Shown: positions 52,675 to 61,826 of the stretch, one piece after another
Layout of the letters: each line of letters starts with the position of its first letter
Numbering within the stretch: position 1 is the first letter of the stretch
Assembly (NCBI RefSeq): GCF_017086465.1
Contig: NZ_CP070961.1
Coordinates: 3,534,001 to 3,598,000, forward strand
Direction of reading: 5' to 3'
DNA from: Nocardioides sp. zg-1228
Lineage (GTDB): Bacteria > Actinomycetota > Actinomycetes > Propionibacteriales > Nocardioidaceae
Length of the DNA stretch: 64,000 nt
The notes under the pieces: model-generated
Database searches by the model: none
Seen by the model: the letters and a program-made list of their open reading frames with translations, nothing else
Told to the model about the DNA's origin: nothing
Position numbers and translations under genes: made by a program

Positions 52675-54004
52675 TCACCCCGCTCTGCAGGACAGCTTGG
52701 TGGATGAGGCTGTCTCTGACGGGGCCGCGCGTCTGTCCACGTCGATCCTCGCCGGCGAGACGTCGCTCGACGAAGCGGTGGCACGCGTCGCTCAGCACTT
52801 CCTGGCCGAACCGCGCGTGGAGATCGCCACGATCGTGCTCACCAGTTTCACGCCCGCGGACCCGACCGGTTGGACCCAGCTCGGCGGACGGGCGTGGGTC
52901 AGGGAGTGGACCGTCCCCGGGTCCACGCGAACCCTCCTCCCCCCGCCCGGCGCGGGGCCAGAGGCGGCGCTCACCATGCCGTGGCTCTCGCGATTCGCGA
53001 GGAGCGACATCGTCGTGATGCCTGACCGCGACCTGCTCCCCGTCGAGGCCGGGGTGGACCGTGACGAGCTCGCCCGGGTCGAGGTGCGAAGCCTCGTCGC
53101 CTCCACCTTCACGTCCGAGGGCGTGATGTTCGGCAGCATGTCACTGGTGGGGGTCGAGGCCGGCGCCTGGTCCCCCCAGGTCATCCAGGAGTTCCGCCTG
53201 CTCAACGCAGCCCTCGTCGCCCGGCTCAACCTGGAGCACGCTCGACGCTCGCTCGCCGAGGCGATCGAGGCGCGCGCCGAGGCCCAGGCCGCCAACCAGC
53301 AGTTCTTCGGGGCGGTCGGGCACGAGCTGCGTACCCCCCTGGCCACCGTCCTCGGCTACACCGAGGCCCTCCTCGACGACGCCGAGCACGGGACAGCCGA
53401 CGGCGTCGCGACCGGGATGAAGCGCGACGGCCCGGTCATCGTGCGCTCGTGCGAGCGGCTCCTCACCATCGTGGACAGCCTGCTCGGTGCCGGCCGCGCG
53501 ATGTCGACCGACGACGAGCGCCAGGAGGTCCGGCTGTCCGACGCGGTGGCCGACGTCGTGCACTGGCACCGCACGCCCGCCCGCACGGCCCACGTCGACA
53601 TGCAGGCGGTGATCGACCCGCGGCTGGCTGCCTGGGGCCACCCGTCCGCCGTACGCCAGATCCTGGCCAACCTGCTGGGCAACGCCATCGCGCACCACCA
53701 CCCCGCCGGCGGGACCGTGCACCTGTCCGCCGAGCAGCTCCTCGGCGAGAGCGGCCACCCGATGGTGCGCGTCGTCGTGCGCGACGACGGCCCCGGGCTG
53801 ACGTCCGAGCAGCTCGAGCACGCCTTCGAGCCGTTCGTGCGCTTCGCCGCCCCCGCGACCCCGGGCAGCGGGCTCGGCCTGTCGCTCTCGCGCACCATCG
53901 CCGAGCGGGAGGGCGGCGCGGTCTCGGGGATGTCGTCCCCGGGCGCCGGGTCGTCGTTCTGGCTCGAGGTCCCGGCCTACGTCCCGCAGCCGTCCCCGGA
54001 ATGA
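52667..54004 (+). CDS. Soluble GAF-type sensor histidine kinase
   Basis: The GTG at 52667 overlaps the P450 stop by eight bases, indicating translational coupling, and follows an AGGGAGG site. The 445-residue kinase has no membrane helix. A GAF-like sensor spans about residues 30-190, followed by a coiled coil and the H-box FFGAVGHELRTPLATVLGYTEALL with His219. ATPase motifs are QILANLLGNAIAHH, VRDDGPGL and GSGLGLSLSRTIAE. It probably signals to the receiver-only regulator upstream; the ligand could be redox or the peptide product, but this is speculation. Confidence 0.9.
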   Translation: MPDHPALQDSLVDEAVSDGAARLSTSILAGETSLDEAVARVAQHFLAEPRVEIATIVLTSFTPADPTGWTQLGGRAWVREWTVPGSTRTLLPPPGAGPEAALTMPWLSRFARSDIVVMPDRDLLPVEAGVDRDELARVEVRSLVASTFTSEGVMFGSMSLVGVEAGAWSPQVIQEFRLLNAALVARLNLEHARRSLAEAIEARAEAQAANQQFFGAVGHELRTPLATVLGYTEALLDDAEHGTADGVATGMKRDGPVIVRSCERLLTIVDSLLGAGRAMSTDDERQEVRLSDAVADVVHWHRTPARTAHVDMQAVIDPRLAAWGHPSAVRQILANLLGNAIAHHHPAGGTVHLSAEQLLGESGHPMVRVVVRDDGPGLTSEQLEHAFEPFVRFAAPATPGSGLGLSLSRTIAEREGGAVSGMSSPGAGSSFWLEVPAYVPQPSPE

Positions 54005-54050
54005 GCCGATTCCCGCACCCCCACGGGCCTCATGTATCCTCGTCCCGCTT

Positions 54051-54124
54051 GGGCAGGTAGCTCAGTTGGTACGAGCGATCGCCTGAAAAGTGATAGGTCG
54101 GCGGTTCGACCCCGCCCCTGCCCA
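54051..54124 (+). tRNA. tRNA-Phe (GAA)
   Basis: A 74-nt cloverleaf has acceptor GGGCAGG paired with CCTGCCC, the D arm GCTC/GAGC, anticodon stem ATCGC/GTGAT around loop CTGAAAA with anticodon GAA at 54085-54087, and T arm GGCGG-TTCGACC-CCGCC. The discriminator is A; CCA is not encoded. It begins 47 bp after the histidine kinase gene. Confidence 0.96.
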
Positions 54125-54134
54125 CAAGCACAGG

Positions 54135-54165
54135 AGGGCCCCGGTCACGTCCCGACCGGGGCCCT
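54135..54165 (+). terminator. Terminator of tRNA-Phe
   Basis: A perfect 12-bp stem (54135-54146 with 54154-54165) with a 7-base loop starts 11 bp after the tRNA and is followed by TCTGCG. Confidence 0.85.
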
Positions 54166-54216
54166 TCTGCGTGTCCCGGCGTCGGTGTCGACCCGTGTGC
54201 CCGGCACGATGGTGCG

Positions 54217-55530
54217 GTGCTCCCCCGCCTCGAGATCGTCCGTCGGCTCCGTCCGTTCGACCTCATCGCCCCCGGGTCGGTGCTGGTCGAGGCCGACAGC
54301 TCGGGCGAGGTCGCGATGCCCGCGGTGGCGCCGTACGTCGCCGCGACGACCGCCGACGTCGACGGACCGCTCGCGTTCCACCTGGGCGGGCACCGGCTCG
54401 CGGCCTCGATCGTCGGGGGGTCGGTGTCGCTCGAGGTCCCCGGAGCCGGCACGCTCCGCAGCCGACGGTTCCACCGCGCCGAGTCGCCGACAGGGCTCGG
54501 CCTGACGCTCACCGGCACCCACCTGACGGCGTGGAGCCGCGAGGCGGGCGGCTGGGTGGCCCGCGCGCGCCACGACCTGCGCGAGGTGACGGACACCCGC
54601 GACGAGCAGGCGCTCGCCGGGCTCCACCTGGAGCTGCCGCCGGGTGGTGGCGTCGCCGGCAGGTTCGGCCAGCTCGGCCTGCGCGACACCCGGTTCGTCA
54701 CCGACGAGGACGGCGGTCCGGTCCGCGCGGACGGGGCGCTCTGGCTGAGCGCCACATCGGCGGGACCGGGCTTCTTCGACACCGCCCACACGAGCGTGTG
54801 GCGCCTCGACCCGGACACCTTGGACGTCTCGCACTCCGCGGACCTGTTCTTCCGTCGCCCCGACCGGCCCGGGGTGTTCGGCGACCACGCGACCCACCTG
54901 GTGCGCAGCGACGACGGCTGGCTCGTCGCGACCAGCACGTGGGGCGACTTCGAGGCGCCGACCACGCGTGCGGGACGTCGTAGGCCCGCGGGCCTGCGGG
55001 TGACCGTGGCCGAGTCGGGCGCCGACCTGCTGCGCGGCGCGCACGTGCTCGACACCCGCGAGCTCCCGCTGCCCGTCGACGGGCTCGGCTCCATCGCCAC
55101 GTGGGACCCCCACCTCGTCCGGCGCGACGGCGAGTGGCTGGTGGGCTTCGTCAGTGCGCGCCGCTTCTTCGACTTCCACCCCGCGCTCGCGGGCGGGCCC
55201 GGGCTCGACCGGCTGCGGCTGCTGGGCGCCGCCACCGACCGCACCGCGACCGAGGGCACGACGCTGGTCGAGGTCGGTGGCGAGATGCGCGTGCTCGCCA
55301 GCGACGGCCGCGACGCCGCGCGCGGGCTGCGCGCCCGCTTCCCGGCGTACGACCTGACCATGACCGAGGTCGGCGCCCTGGACGCGCCCTACCCGACCAA
55401 CCTGCCGTGGCCGAGCCTGGCGTGCGTCGACGGCGGGTGGCTCATGGTGACCTTCGACGGCCGTCCCGCGGGCGGCAGGCTGCTCGGCTACGGCACCCAC
55501 GGCGACCTGGTCGTGATGCGCTCGGTGTGA
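54217..55530 (+). CDS. Protein of unknown function, predicted beta-propeller
   Basis: The 437-residue protein has no signal peptide or membrane helix. It contains regularly spaced strands with aromatic-glycine phrases such as [46 protein letters not shown] and [17 protein letters not shown], a rhythm typical of five-bladed propellers related to GH43 or GH32 hydrolases. No catalytic triad could be fixed. The GTG start follows a GC-rich stretch without a clear ribosome-binding site. It stands between tRNA-Phe and valine dehydrogenase. Function is not assigned. Confidence 0.7.
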   Translation: MLPRLEIVRRLRPFDLIAPGSVLVEADSSGEVAMPAVAPYVAATTADVDGPLAFHLGGHRLAASIVGGSVSLEVPGAGTLRSRRFHRAESPTGLGLTLTGTHLTAWSREAGGWVARARHDLREVTDTRDEQALAGLHLELPPGGGVAGRFGQLGLRDTRFVTDEDGGPVRADGALWLSATSAGPGFFDTAHTSVWRLDPDTLDVSHSADLFFRRPDRPGVFGDHATHLVRSDDGWLVATSTWGDFEAPTTRAGRRRPAGLRVTVAESGADLLRGAHVLDTRELPLPVDGLGSIATWDPHLVRRDGEWLVGFVSARRFFDFHPALAGGPGLDRLRLLGAATDRTATEGTTLVEVGGEMRVLASDGRDAARGLRARFPAYDLTMTEVGALDAPYPTNLPWPSLACVDGGWLMVTFDGRPAGGRLLGYGTHGDLVVMRSV

Positions 55531-55648
55531 TGCGCGGGTGCCCCGACGGCGGGGATACCCTGACGGTGACGGCGGTCACCACCCCTCGACCGCGCCGACT
55601 GGCCCGCACACCCCGCGGCCGCACCCACCACGAAAAGGACCCACCGCA

Positions 55649-56740
55649 ATGTCTGGAGTACCCAGTTCCGGCGTCGACGTCTTCGAGCTCGGAGTCGAGC
55701 ACGAGCAGGTCGTCTTCTGCAACGACCGCGCGACCGGCCTGCGAGCCATCATCGCGATCCACTCCACCGCGCTGGGCCCGGGCCTCGGCGGGACGCGGTT
55801 CTACCCCTACGCCAGCACCGACGAGGCGATCGTCGACGTCCTCAACCTCTCGCGCGGGATGTCCTACAAGAACGCCCTCGCCGGCCTCGACCTCGGCGGC
55901 GGCAAGGCCGTCATCATCGGCGACCCGGCCGAGCTGAAGACCGAGGCGCTGCTGCGGGCCTACGGCCGCTTCGTCCAGTCCCTCGACGGCCGCTACCTCA
56001 CTGCCTGCGACGTGGGCACGTTCAGCGACGACATGGACCACATCGCACGCGAGTGCGACTACGTCACCGGGCGCACCGTCGCCCACGGCGGCGCCGGCGA
56101 CAGCTCGGTGCTGACGGCCTTCGGCACCTTCCAGGGCATGCGGGCCGCGGCCGAGCAGGCGTGGGGCGAGCCCACCCTCTCCGGCCGCACCGTCGGCATC
56201 GCCGGCGTCGGCAAGGTCGGTCGCCACCTCGTACGCCACCTCGTCGAGGACGGCGCCCACGTGGTCGTCACCGACGTGCACGCTCCCTCCGTCGGGGCGA
56301 TCCGGGAGCAGTTCCCGCAGGTGCGGGCCGTGGCGTCGACCGACGAGCTCGTCGCGAGCGAGATCGACGTCTACGCCCCTTGCGCCCTGGGCGGCGCGAT
56401 CAGCGACGAGGTGCTCGACGTGCTGCGTGCCACGATCATCTGCGGTGCGGCCAACAACCAGCTCGCGCACCCCGGCATCGAGAAGCAGGTGGAGGAGCGC
56501 GGCATCCTCTACGCCCCCGACTACTGCGTGAACTCCGGCGGCGTCATCCAGGTCGCCGACGAGCTCGAGGGCTTCTCCTTCGAGCGTGCCCAGCAGCGCG
56601 CCAGCGGCATCTTCGAGACGACCCGCACGGTGTTCGAGCTCGCCAAGACCGACGGCGTCACGACCGCCGAGGCCGCCGACCGGCTCGCCGAGCGTCGCAT
56701 GCGCGAGGTCGGCCGGCTGCGCGGCATCCACCTCCGCTGA
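55649..56740 (+). CDS. vdh: Valine/leucine dehydrogenase (Glu/Leu/Phe/Val dehydrogenase family)
   Basis: The 363-residue enzyme oxidatively deaminates branched-chain amino acids with NAD. The substrate domain has [21 protein letters not shown] and the catalytic lysine region [19 protein letters not shown]. The Rossmann domain shows [34 protein letters not shown] and [10 protein letters not shown] are also typical. The ATG at 55649 has an AAGGAC site and fits family length; a longer upstream frame is spurious. In Streptomyces vdh lies near purM-purF and a DUF3073 gene, as here. A repeat array follows the stop. Confidence 0.92.
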   Translation: MSGVPSSGVDVFELGVEHEQVVFCNDRATGLRAIIAIHSTALGPGLGGTRFYPYASTDEAIVDVLNLSRGMSYKNALAGLDLGGGKAVIIGDPAELKTEALLRAYGRFVQSLDGRYLTACDVGTFSDDMDHIARECDYVTGRTVAHGGAGDSSVLTAFGTFQGMRAAAEQAWGEPTLSGRTVGIAGVGKVGRHLVRHLVEDGAHVVVTDVHAPSVGAIREQFPQVRAVASTDELVASEIDVYAPCALGGAISDEVLDVLRATIICGAANNQLAHPGIEKQVEERGILYAPDYCVNSGGVIQVADELEGFSFERAQQRASGIFETTRTVFELAKTDGVTTAEAADRLAERRMREVGRLRGIHLR

Positions 56741-56747
56741 GCTCGCT

Positions 56748-56971
56748 CGCACGCCGAGTCGGCGCATCCTGACCGCCCACGCACGCCGAGTCGGCGCATC
56801 CTGACCGCCCACGCACGCCGAGTCGGCGCGTCCTGACCGCGCTCGGGCCATGATGCGCCGACTCGATGCTGCTCAGGCGCGAGGATGCGCCGACTCGACA
56901 CTGTTTGAGGGTGAGGAGGCGCCGACTCGGCCAGGTAGCCGACTCGGCCAGGTAGCCGACTCGGCCAGGTA
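56748..56971. repeat. Intergenic array of GCCGACTCG-core repeats
   Basis: This fills most of the 320-bp gap after vdh. Three 32-bp units with core CGCCGAGTCGGCGCATCC run in tandem (56748-56779, 56780-56811, 56812-56843). Two inverted copies of the core (GATGCGCCGACTCG) follow at 56852-56865 and 56884-56897, then a third at 56915-56930. Its end overlaps three tandem 17-bp units GCCGACTCGGCCAGGTA (56921-56971). Each core is nearly palindromic, so the array could form many hairpins. The remaining 90 bp to the DUF3073 stop hold nothing recognisable. Confidence 0.85.
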
Positions 56972-57060
56972 CCCGGGTAGCCGGGCAGTCCTGGAGCCGG
57001 TCCGATCGTGGGCGCGCTCGTACGCCGGACGACCCGAGGGCCGTGATCGGGTGCGATCAG

Positions 57061-57249
57061 TCAGTCTGCGCGACGACGCGGGTCGGCATAGTCGACCCAC
57101 TCGTCATCGTCGGCATCGACCTCACTCGTGGGGTGAGTGTCTTCTCCGTGCAGCTCCTTCGCCAGCGCGCCGAAGTCCGTCTCGTGAGTCCGGTACTTCA
57201 GGTCGCGCGCGACCTTGGTCTGCTTCGCCTTCGCTCGGCCGCGCCCCAT
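57061..57249 (-). CDS. DUF3073 domain protein
   Basis: The 62-residue protein matches DUF3073 throughout: MGRGRAKAKQTKVARDLKY at a basic N terminus, then an acidic tail with DADDDEWVDYADP. Function is unknown. The split between a positively and a negatively charged half is a hallmark of the family. It lies downstream of purM in the same direction, separated by 155 bp, and this neighbourhood is conserved in actinobacteria. Confidence 0.93.
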   Translation of the reverse strand: MGRGRAKAKQTKVARDLKYRTHETDFGALAKELHGEDTHPTSEVDADDDEWVDYADPRRRAD

Positions 57250-57404
57250 AGGGTCGACCCCCTCGCACACTTGGCCGGGGCTGTCGGAGAGCTGCCCGAC
57301 GCGCCCGGTCTGATCGGTTACATATCGTGGGGTCAACGCTACCCGAGCGGTGGGTGTTCCCGCACACCAAGACCCGGCTTTTCGTCCGCGAAGTGCCGAA
57401 TCAC

Positions 57405-58472
57405 TCACCAGCCGGGGTGCTGGCCCTCCAGCAGGACGCGGCCGCCGTCGACGTCGTCGCTGCGCACCTCGCCGGCGACCCAGGCCCGGATGCCGTGCCC
57501 GGCGAGCACCGAGATGGCGGTGTCGACCGACTCGGCCGGGGTGAGCGACACCATGCCGACACCGCAGTTGAGGGTGGCCTCGAGGTCGGCCTGGGACACC
57601 TCCCCCACCCGGCGTACGACGTCGAAGACCGGCTGCGGCGTCCACGTCGACCGGTCGATGCGCACCGACAGCTCCTCGGGGAGCACCCGCTCGAGGTTGG
57701 CCGCCAGACCGCCACCGGTGATGTGCGACATCGCGTGGGTGTCGGTGCGGGCGGCGAGGTCGAGGCACGCCTTGGCGTAGATGCGGGTCGGCTCGAGCAG
57801 CTCCTCGCCGAGGGTGCGACCGAAGTCGTCGACCTGGCGCTCGACCGTCCACCCGGCCTTCTCGAGCAGGACGTGGCGCACGAGGGAGTAGCCGTTGGAG
57901 TGCAGCCCGCTCGCCTCCATGGCGATGACGACGTCGCCGGGACGGACCCGGCCCGGGCCGAGCAGCCGGCTGGCCTCGACGACGCCGGTCGTGGCGCCCG
58001 CGACGTCGTAGTCGTCGGGGTCGAGCAGGCCGGGGTGCTCGGCGGTCTCGCCCCCGATGAGCGCGCAGCCGGCCACGACACAGGCCTCCGCGATGCCCTT
58101 GACGATGGCGGCGATCCGCTCCGGGACGACCCGCCCGCAGGCGATGTAGTCGGTCATGAAGAGCGGCTCGGCGCCGCACACGACGAGGTCGTCGACGACC
58201 ATCCCGACCAGGTCGAAGCCGATGGTGTCGTGCACGTCCATCAGCTGCGCGATGGCGACCTTGGTGCCGACGCCGTCGGTGGAGGTGGCCAGCAGGGGGC
58301 GCTCGTAGCGGGTGAGCGCGGAGGCGTCGAAGAGGCCGGCGAAGCCGCCCAGGCCGCCGATCATCTCGGGTCGGCGCGCCTTCTCGACCCAGCCCTTCAT
58401 CAGGTCGATCGCGCGGTCGGCCGCCTCGATGGAGACCCCGGCGGCCTCGTAGGCGTTGGTCTGGTCGGTCAC
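57405..58472 (-). CDS. purM: Phosphoribosylformylglycinamidine cyclo-ligase
   Basis: PurM closes the imidazole ring of AIR using ATP in purine synthesis. The 355-residue protein has family motifs YEAAGVSIEAADRAIDLMK, LLATSTDGVGTKVAIAQ, DLVVCGAEPLFMTDYIACG, ALIGGETAEHPG, GLHSNGYSLVR and HITGGGLAANLERVLP. Length is normal. It follows purF by 52 bp in the same direction, forming a purFM operon. Confidence 0.98.
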   Translation of the reverse strand: MTDQTNAYEAAGVSIEAADRAIDLMKGWVEKARRPEMIGGLGGFAGLFDASALTRYERPLLATSTDGVGTKVAIAQLMDVHDTIGFDLVGMVVDDLVVCGAEPLFMTDYIACGRVVPERIAAIVKGIAEACVVAGCALIGGETAEHPGLLDPDDYDVAGATTGVVEASRLLGPGRVRPGDVVIAMEASGLHSNGYSLVRHVLLEKAGWTVERQVDDFGRTLGEELLEPTRIYAKACLDLAARTDTHAMSHITGGGLAANLERVLPEELSVRIDRSTWTPQPVFDVVRRVGEVSQADLEATLNCGVGMVSLTPAESVDTAISVLAGHGIRAWVAGEVRSDDVDGGRVLLEGQHPGW

Positions 58473-58524
58473 ACGGAGCTCCTCGGCTGGCGGCGTGCGG
58501 GGCGGGCTCGGGTCCGGGCCCGGA

Positions 58525-60039
58525 TCAGGGGTTGTTGAGGACCGGCAGGGCGCGACCCAGCGTGGGCGTCTGCAGCGTCGCCTCGAGCAGGTGCTTGCCG
58601 AGCAGGCTCTCGTCGGGCAGCTCGATCGGGTACTCGCCGGTGAAGCAGGCCTGGCACAGCCGGTCGGCCGGCTGGCCGGTCGCCTCGACCATCCCCTCGA
58701 GCGAGATGTAGCCGAGGCTGTCGGCCCCCACGCTGGACGCGATCTCGTCGACGTCGAGGCCGTTGGCGATCAGCTCGGCGCGGGTGGCGAAGTCGATGCC
58801 GTAGAAGCACGGCCACTTCACCGGCGGGCTGGAGATCCGTACGTGCACCTCCAGCGCGCCTGCCTCGCGGAGCATCCGCACCTGCGCGCGCTGGGTGTTG
58901 CCGCGCACGATCGAGTCGTCGACGACGACGATGCGCTTGCCGCGGATCATGTGCTCGAGGGCGTTGAGCTTGAGCCGGATGCCGAGCTGGCGCAGCGTCT
59001 GGCTCGGCTGGATGAACGTCCGGCCGACGTAGGCGTTCTTGACGAAGCCCTGGCCGAACGGGATGCCGGACTCGGCGGCGTAGCCGGACGCCGCCGGCGT
59101 GCCGGACTCGGGGACGGGCATCACGAGGTCGGCGTCGACGGGGAACTCGCGCGCCAGCCGGCGCCCCATCTCGACGCGCGCCTCGTGGACGTTGCGGCCG
59201 CTGATGGTGGCGTCGGGACGGGCGAGGTAGACGTACTCGAAGACGCAGCCCTTGCGCTCCGGCTCGGCGAACGTGTGCGTGCGCAGGCCGTTCTCGTCGA
59301 TGACGATCATCTCGCCGGGCTCGACCTCGCGGACCACGCTCGCGCCGATCGTGGCGAGCGCGGCGTCCTCGCTGGCGACCACCCAGCCGCGGTCGAGCCG
59401 GCCGAGGACGAGCGGGCGGATGCCCTGGGGGTCGCGGGCCGCGTAGAGGGTGTGCTCGTTCATCCACACGAAGCTGAACGCCCCGCGCAGCTGCGGCAGC
59501 ACCTCGAGCGCGCGCTCCTCGAGCGTCGTGTCGAGGTGGTGGGCCAGCAGCGCGGTCACCAGGGTGGTGTCGTTGGTCGTGCCCTCGACGCCCTTGATGT
59601 CGAGCTCACCTGCGGGACCGGGCAGCCCGACCACCATCTCGCGCAGCTCGTGGGTGTTGATCAGGTTGCCGTTGTGACCCAGCGCGATCGAGCCGTCGCC
59701 GGTGGGGCGGAACGTCGGCTGGGCGTTGTGCCAGGTGGAGGCGCCGGTGGTGGAGTAGCGCGAGTGGCCGATGGCGATGTGGCCCTTGAGCGAGTCGAGC
59801 GTGGACTCGTCGAAGACCTGCGAGACCAGCCCCATGTCCTTGTAGACGAGGATCTGGCGCCCGTTGCTCACCGCGATGCCGGCCGACTCCTGGCCGCGGT
59901 GCTGGAGGGCGTAGAGGCCGAAGTAGGTCAGCTTGGCGACGTCCTCGCCGGGGGCCCAGACGCCGAAGACGCCGCAGGCGTCCTGCGGGCCCTGGTCGTG
60001 GGGGTCGATCGCCGTGGTCAGACGGCCGTCGCCGCCCAT
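58525..60039 (-). CDS. purF: Amidophosphoribosyltransferase
   Basis: PurF makes phosphoribosylamine from PRPP and glutamine, the committed step of purine synthesis. The ATG at 60039 gives 504 residues, with a short propeptide before the catalytic Cys22 in DACGVFGVW that is exposed by processing. The glutaminase domain includes YALQHRGQESAGI and GHSRYSTTG; the PRTase domain has the PRPP loop VVVDDSIVRGNTQ. C-terminal cysteines (KWPCFYGID, CQACFTGEYP) would bind an iron-sulfur cluster. A GTG at 60063 is an alternative start adding eight residues. Confidence 0.97.
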   Translation of the reverse strand: MGGDGRLTTAIDPHDQGPQDACGVFGVWAPGEDVAKLTYFGLYALQHRGQESAGIAVSNGRQILVYKDMGLVSQVFDESTLDSLKGHIAIGHSRYSTTGASTWHNAQPTFRPTGDGSIALGHNGNLINTHELREMVVGLPGPAGELDIKGVEGTTNDTTLVTALLAHHLDTTLEERALEVLPQLRGAFSFVWMNEHTLYAARDPQGIRPLVLGRLDRGWVVASEDAALATIGASVVREVEPGEMIVIDENGLRTHTFAEPERKGCVFEYVYLARPDATISGRNVHEARVEMGRRLAREFPVDADLVMPVPESGTPAASGYAAESGIPFGQGFVKNAYVGRTFIQPSQTLRQLGIRLKLNALEHMIRGKRIVVVDDSIVRGNTQRAQVRMLREAGALEVHVRISSPPVKWPCFYGIDFATRAELIANGLDVDEIASSVGADSLGYISLEGMVEATGQPADRLCQACFTGEYPIELPDESLLGKHLLEATLQTPTLGRALPVLNNP

Positions 60040-60122
60040 CCGCTTGCTCGTCCGCTGGGGCACGGCTCGCAGTCTACGGGCGATCACCTCGGGCACCGCA
60101 CCGACGCCGCGGGTCGGGCGGG

Positions 60123-61163
60123 TCAGCCGCCGGGCAGGACCGAGCGGACCCGGTGCAGGGCCAGCCGGGTGACGGCGCGGGCGGAGGCCGGGACGGGCAG
60201 GACGTCGAGCAGCGGCAGCGGTCGCGCCCACGCCGGGTCGGACGCGAGCGAGCCCTCCGGGCCGGCGTACCTCGGTGCGAGCGCCCGCTCGACGGCCTCC
60301 TCGACGCCGAGCAGCGGGCTGCCGTCGCGCGGCTCCCAGGTGTGGCCGCGACGGCAGACCATGTCGTGGTGCAGCGACTCCACCAGCGCGGTGACGGTGT
60401 GGAACGGCGCCGTCGTGACGAGCGCGGCGCCGAGCCCGACCAGCCCCGTCGGGGCGACGGGCGCCGGCACCCGGAGCCGCGCCAGCCCGGCGCCGCCGCC
60501 GATGATGCGCAGCAGGTCGGGGTAGGCGACGACGTCCGGGCCGCCGACGTCGACGGCCCCGCGGGGACCGTCGTCGGCCAGCCCGTCGGTGATCGCGCGC
60601 AGCACGTCGGAGACCGCCACCGGCTGCACCGTGCGGTGCATCCAGGTGGGCACCGGCTGCACGAGGAAGAGCGTGGCGATCTGGCGCACGATCTCGAACG
60701 ACGTCGACCCGGCGCCGATCACGACTCCCGCGCGGAGCGCGACCGCGCCCTCGCACGCGCCGAGCAGGATCCGCTCGACCTCCAGCCGCGACGCGAGGTG
60801 GGCCGACAGCTCGGCCTCGGGCACGTCGGGCACCAGGCCGGAGAGGTAGACCAGGCGACGTAGGCCCCCGGCCGCCACGGCGGCGGCCACGGTCTCGGCC
60901 CCCACCCGGTCGCGGTCGGTGAAGTCGCTGCGGTCGAGCGAGTGGACCAGGTAGACGACGGCGTCGGCCCCCTCCAGCGCCGCGGCCACGTCAAGGGCGT
61001 CGGTCACGTCGCAGCGGATCGCCCGCACCCGGTCGTCCCAGCCGAAGCGGTCGGGACGCGGCACCGACGACGAGGCGGCCGCGACGTCGTGGCCGCGCTC
61101 GAGCAGGTGCGGCACCAGGCGCGAGCCGATGTAGCCGGTGGCGCCGAGGACGAGGACCCTCAC
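60123..61163 (-). CDS. NAD(P)H-binding atypical SDR protein (YbjT/NmrA-like)
   Basis: The 346-residue protein begins MRVLVLGATGYIGSRLVPHLLERGHDV, an NAD(P)-binding motif of extended atypical short-chain dehydrogenases. It continues with ADAVVYLVHSLDRSDFTD and VQPVAVSDVLRAI. The catalytic YxxxK is not apparent, as in YbjT-like proteins. A C-terminal region (about 250-330) carries WEPRDGSPLLGVEEAVERAL, often found in DUF2867-less relatives. Substrate is unknown. It lies 84 bp upstream of the purF start on the same strand and may form part of the same run. Confidence 0.85.
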   Translation of the reverse strand: MRVLVLGATGYIGSRLVPHLLERGHDVAAASSSVPRPDRFGWDDRVRAIRCDVTDALDVAAALEGADAVVYLVHSLDRSDFTDRDRVGAETVAAAVAAGGLRRLVYLSGLVPDVPEAELSAHLASRLEVERILLGACEGAVALRAGVVIGAGSTSFEIVRQIATLFLVQPVPTWMHRTVQPVAVSDVLRAITDGLADDGPRGAVDVGGPDVVAYPDLLRIIGGGAGLARLRVPAPVAPTGLVGLGAALVTTAPFHTVTALVESLHHDMVCRRGHTWEPRDGSPLLGVEEAVERALAPRYAGPEGSLASDPAWARPLPLLDVLPVPASARAVTRLALHRVRSVLPGG

Positions 61164-61230
61164 CGCCAGCCTCCCGGTCGCCGACCGGCACGGCGCGCCC
61201 GGGGCGTACGACGGTTGGCTGCGGCGGGTG

Positions 61231-61701
61231 TCACGGCGTCTCGCCGAGGTGCTTGAGCAGGTTGCGCGAGAAGACGGTGCCCATGTGCTTCACGACGCCG
61301 GCCATCACCCGCTCGACGGCCGGGCGGGCCAGGCCGGGCAGGGGCAGGTGGCAGGCGATCTGGAGGTCGATGCTGACCTCGGTGCCGCCGTCGGGGTGGT
61401 CGGCGAGGTGGTAGTTGCCCATCACCGCGGTCATCTCGTGGGCATGGTCGGGGTCGTGGGTGAAGACGATCCGCTCCTGCGGGTGGAGGTCCATCACCTC
61501 GGTGAACTTCGGCGCCACCGACAGCCCCGCCACCGGGATGACGCCCATGTGCCAGGTCCAGCGGTCACCGTCGACATCGATGGAGGTGACGAAGGGGGTG
61601 ATCCGGGCGATGAGGTCGGCGTCGATGAGCGCCGCCCACACCTCGCTGCGGGGGGAGCGGAGCACGGCCGAGGAGCGGTCGCGGGCACGGAAGGTCGCCA
61701 T
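61231..61701 (-). CDS. SRPBCC/CoxG-like ligand-binding protein
   Basis: The 156-residue protein starts at ATG 61701 (MATFRARDRSSAVLRSPRSEVWAAL). An apparent extension to 61857 reads into the palindrome and is not real. The helix-grip fold is seen in LIDADLIARITPFVTSIDVDGDRWTWHMGVI, GGTEVSIDLQIACHLP and a long C-terminal helix (AVERVMAGVVKHMGTVFSRNLLKHL). Such domains bind hydrophobic ligands. It is downstream of the 88-bp palindrome and 67 bp before the SDR gene, so both could be transcribed together. Confidence 0.87.
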   Translation of the reverse strand: MATFRARDRSSAVLRSPRSEVWAALIDADLIARITPFVTSIDVDGDRWTWHMGVIPVAGLSVAPKFTEVMDLHPQERIVFTHDPDHAHEMTAVMGNYHLADHPDGGTEVSIDLQIACHLPLPGLARPAVERVMAGVVKHMGTVFSRNLLKHLGETP

Positions 61702-61826
61702 GGCCGCCACGCTACCGACGGGCACCAGCGCGCGGGCCACCCGCGCGCCGGGGGCGCCTCGGGGTTTCGGGGGTCGCTGGTCCCGGGTCGCCGCTGGTTC
61801 CAACCCGCGGGTTCCAAGTCGTCGCT

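Noticed and set aside
54005..54216. tRNA-Phe as an integrated-element attachment site
   Set aside because: No integrase and no duplicated tRNA 3' end was seen in the window, and the following genes look like ordinary chromosome.
56748..56971. Possible CRISPR array
   Set aside because: Units are contiguous without unique spacers, change length from 32 to 17 bp, and occur in both orientations; no cas genes are near.
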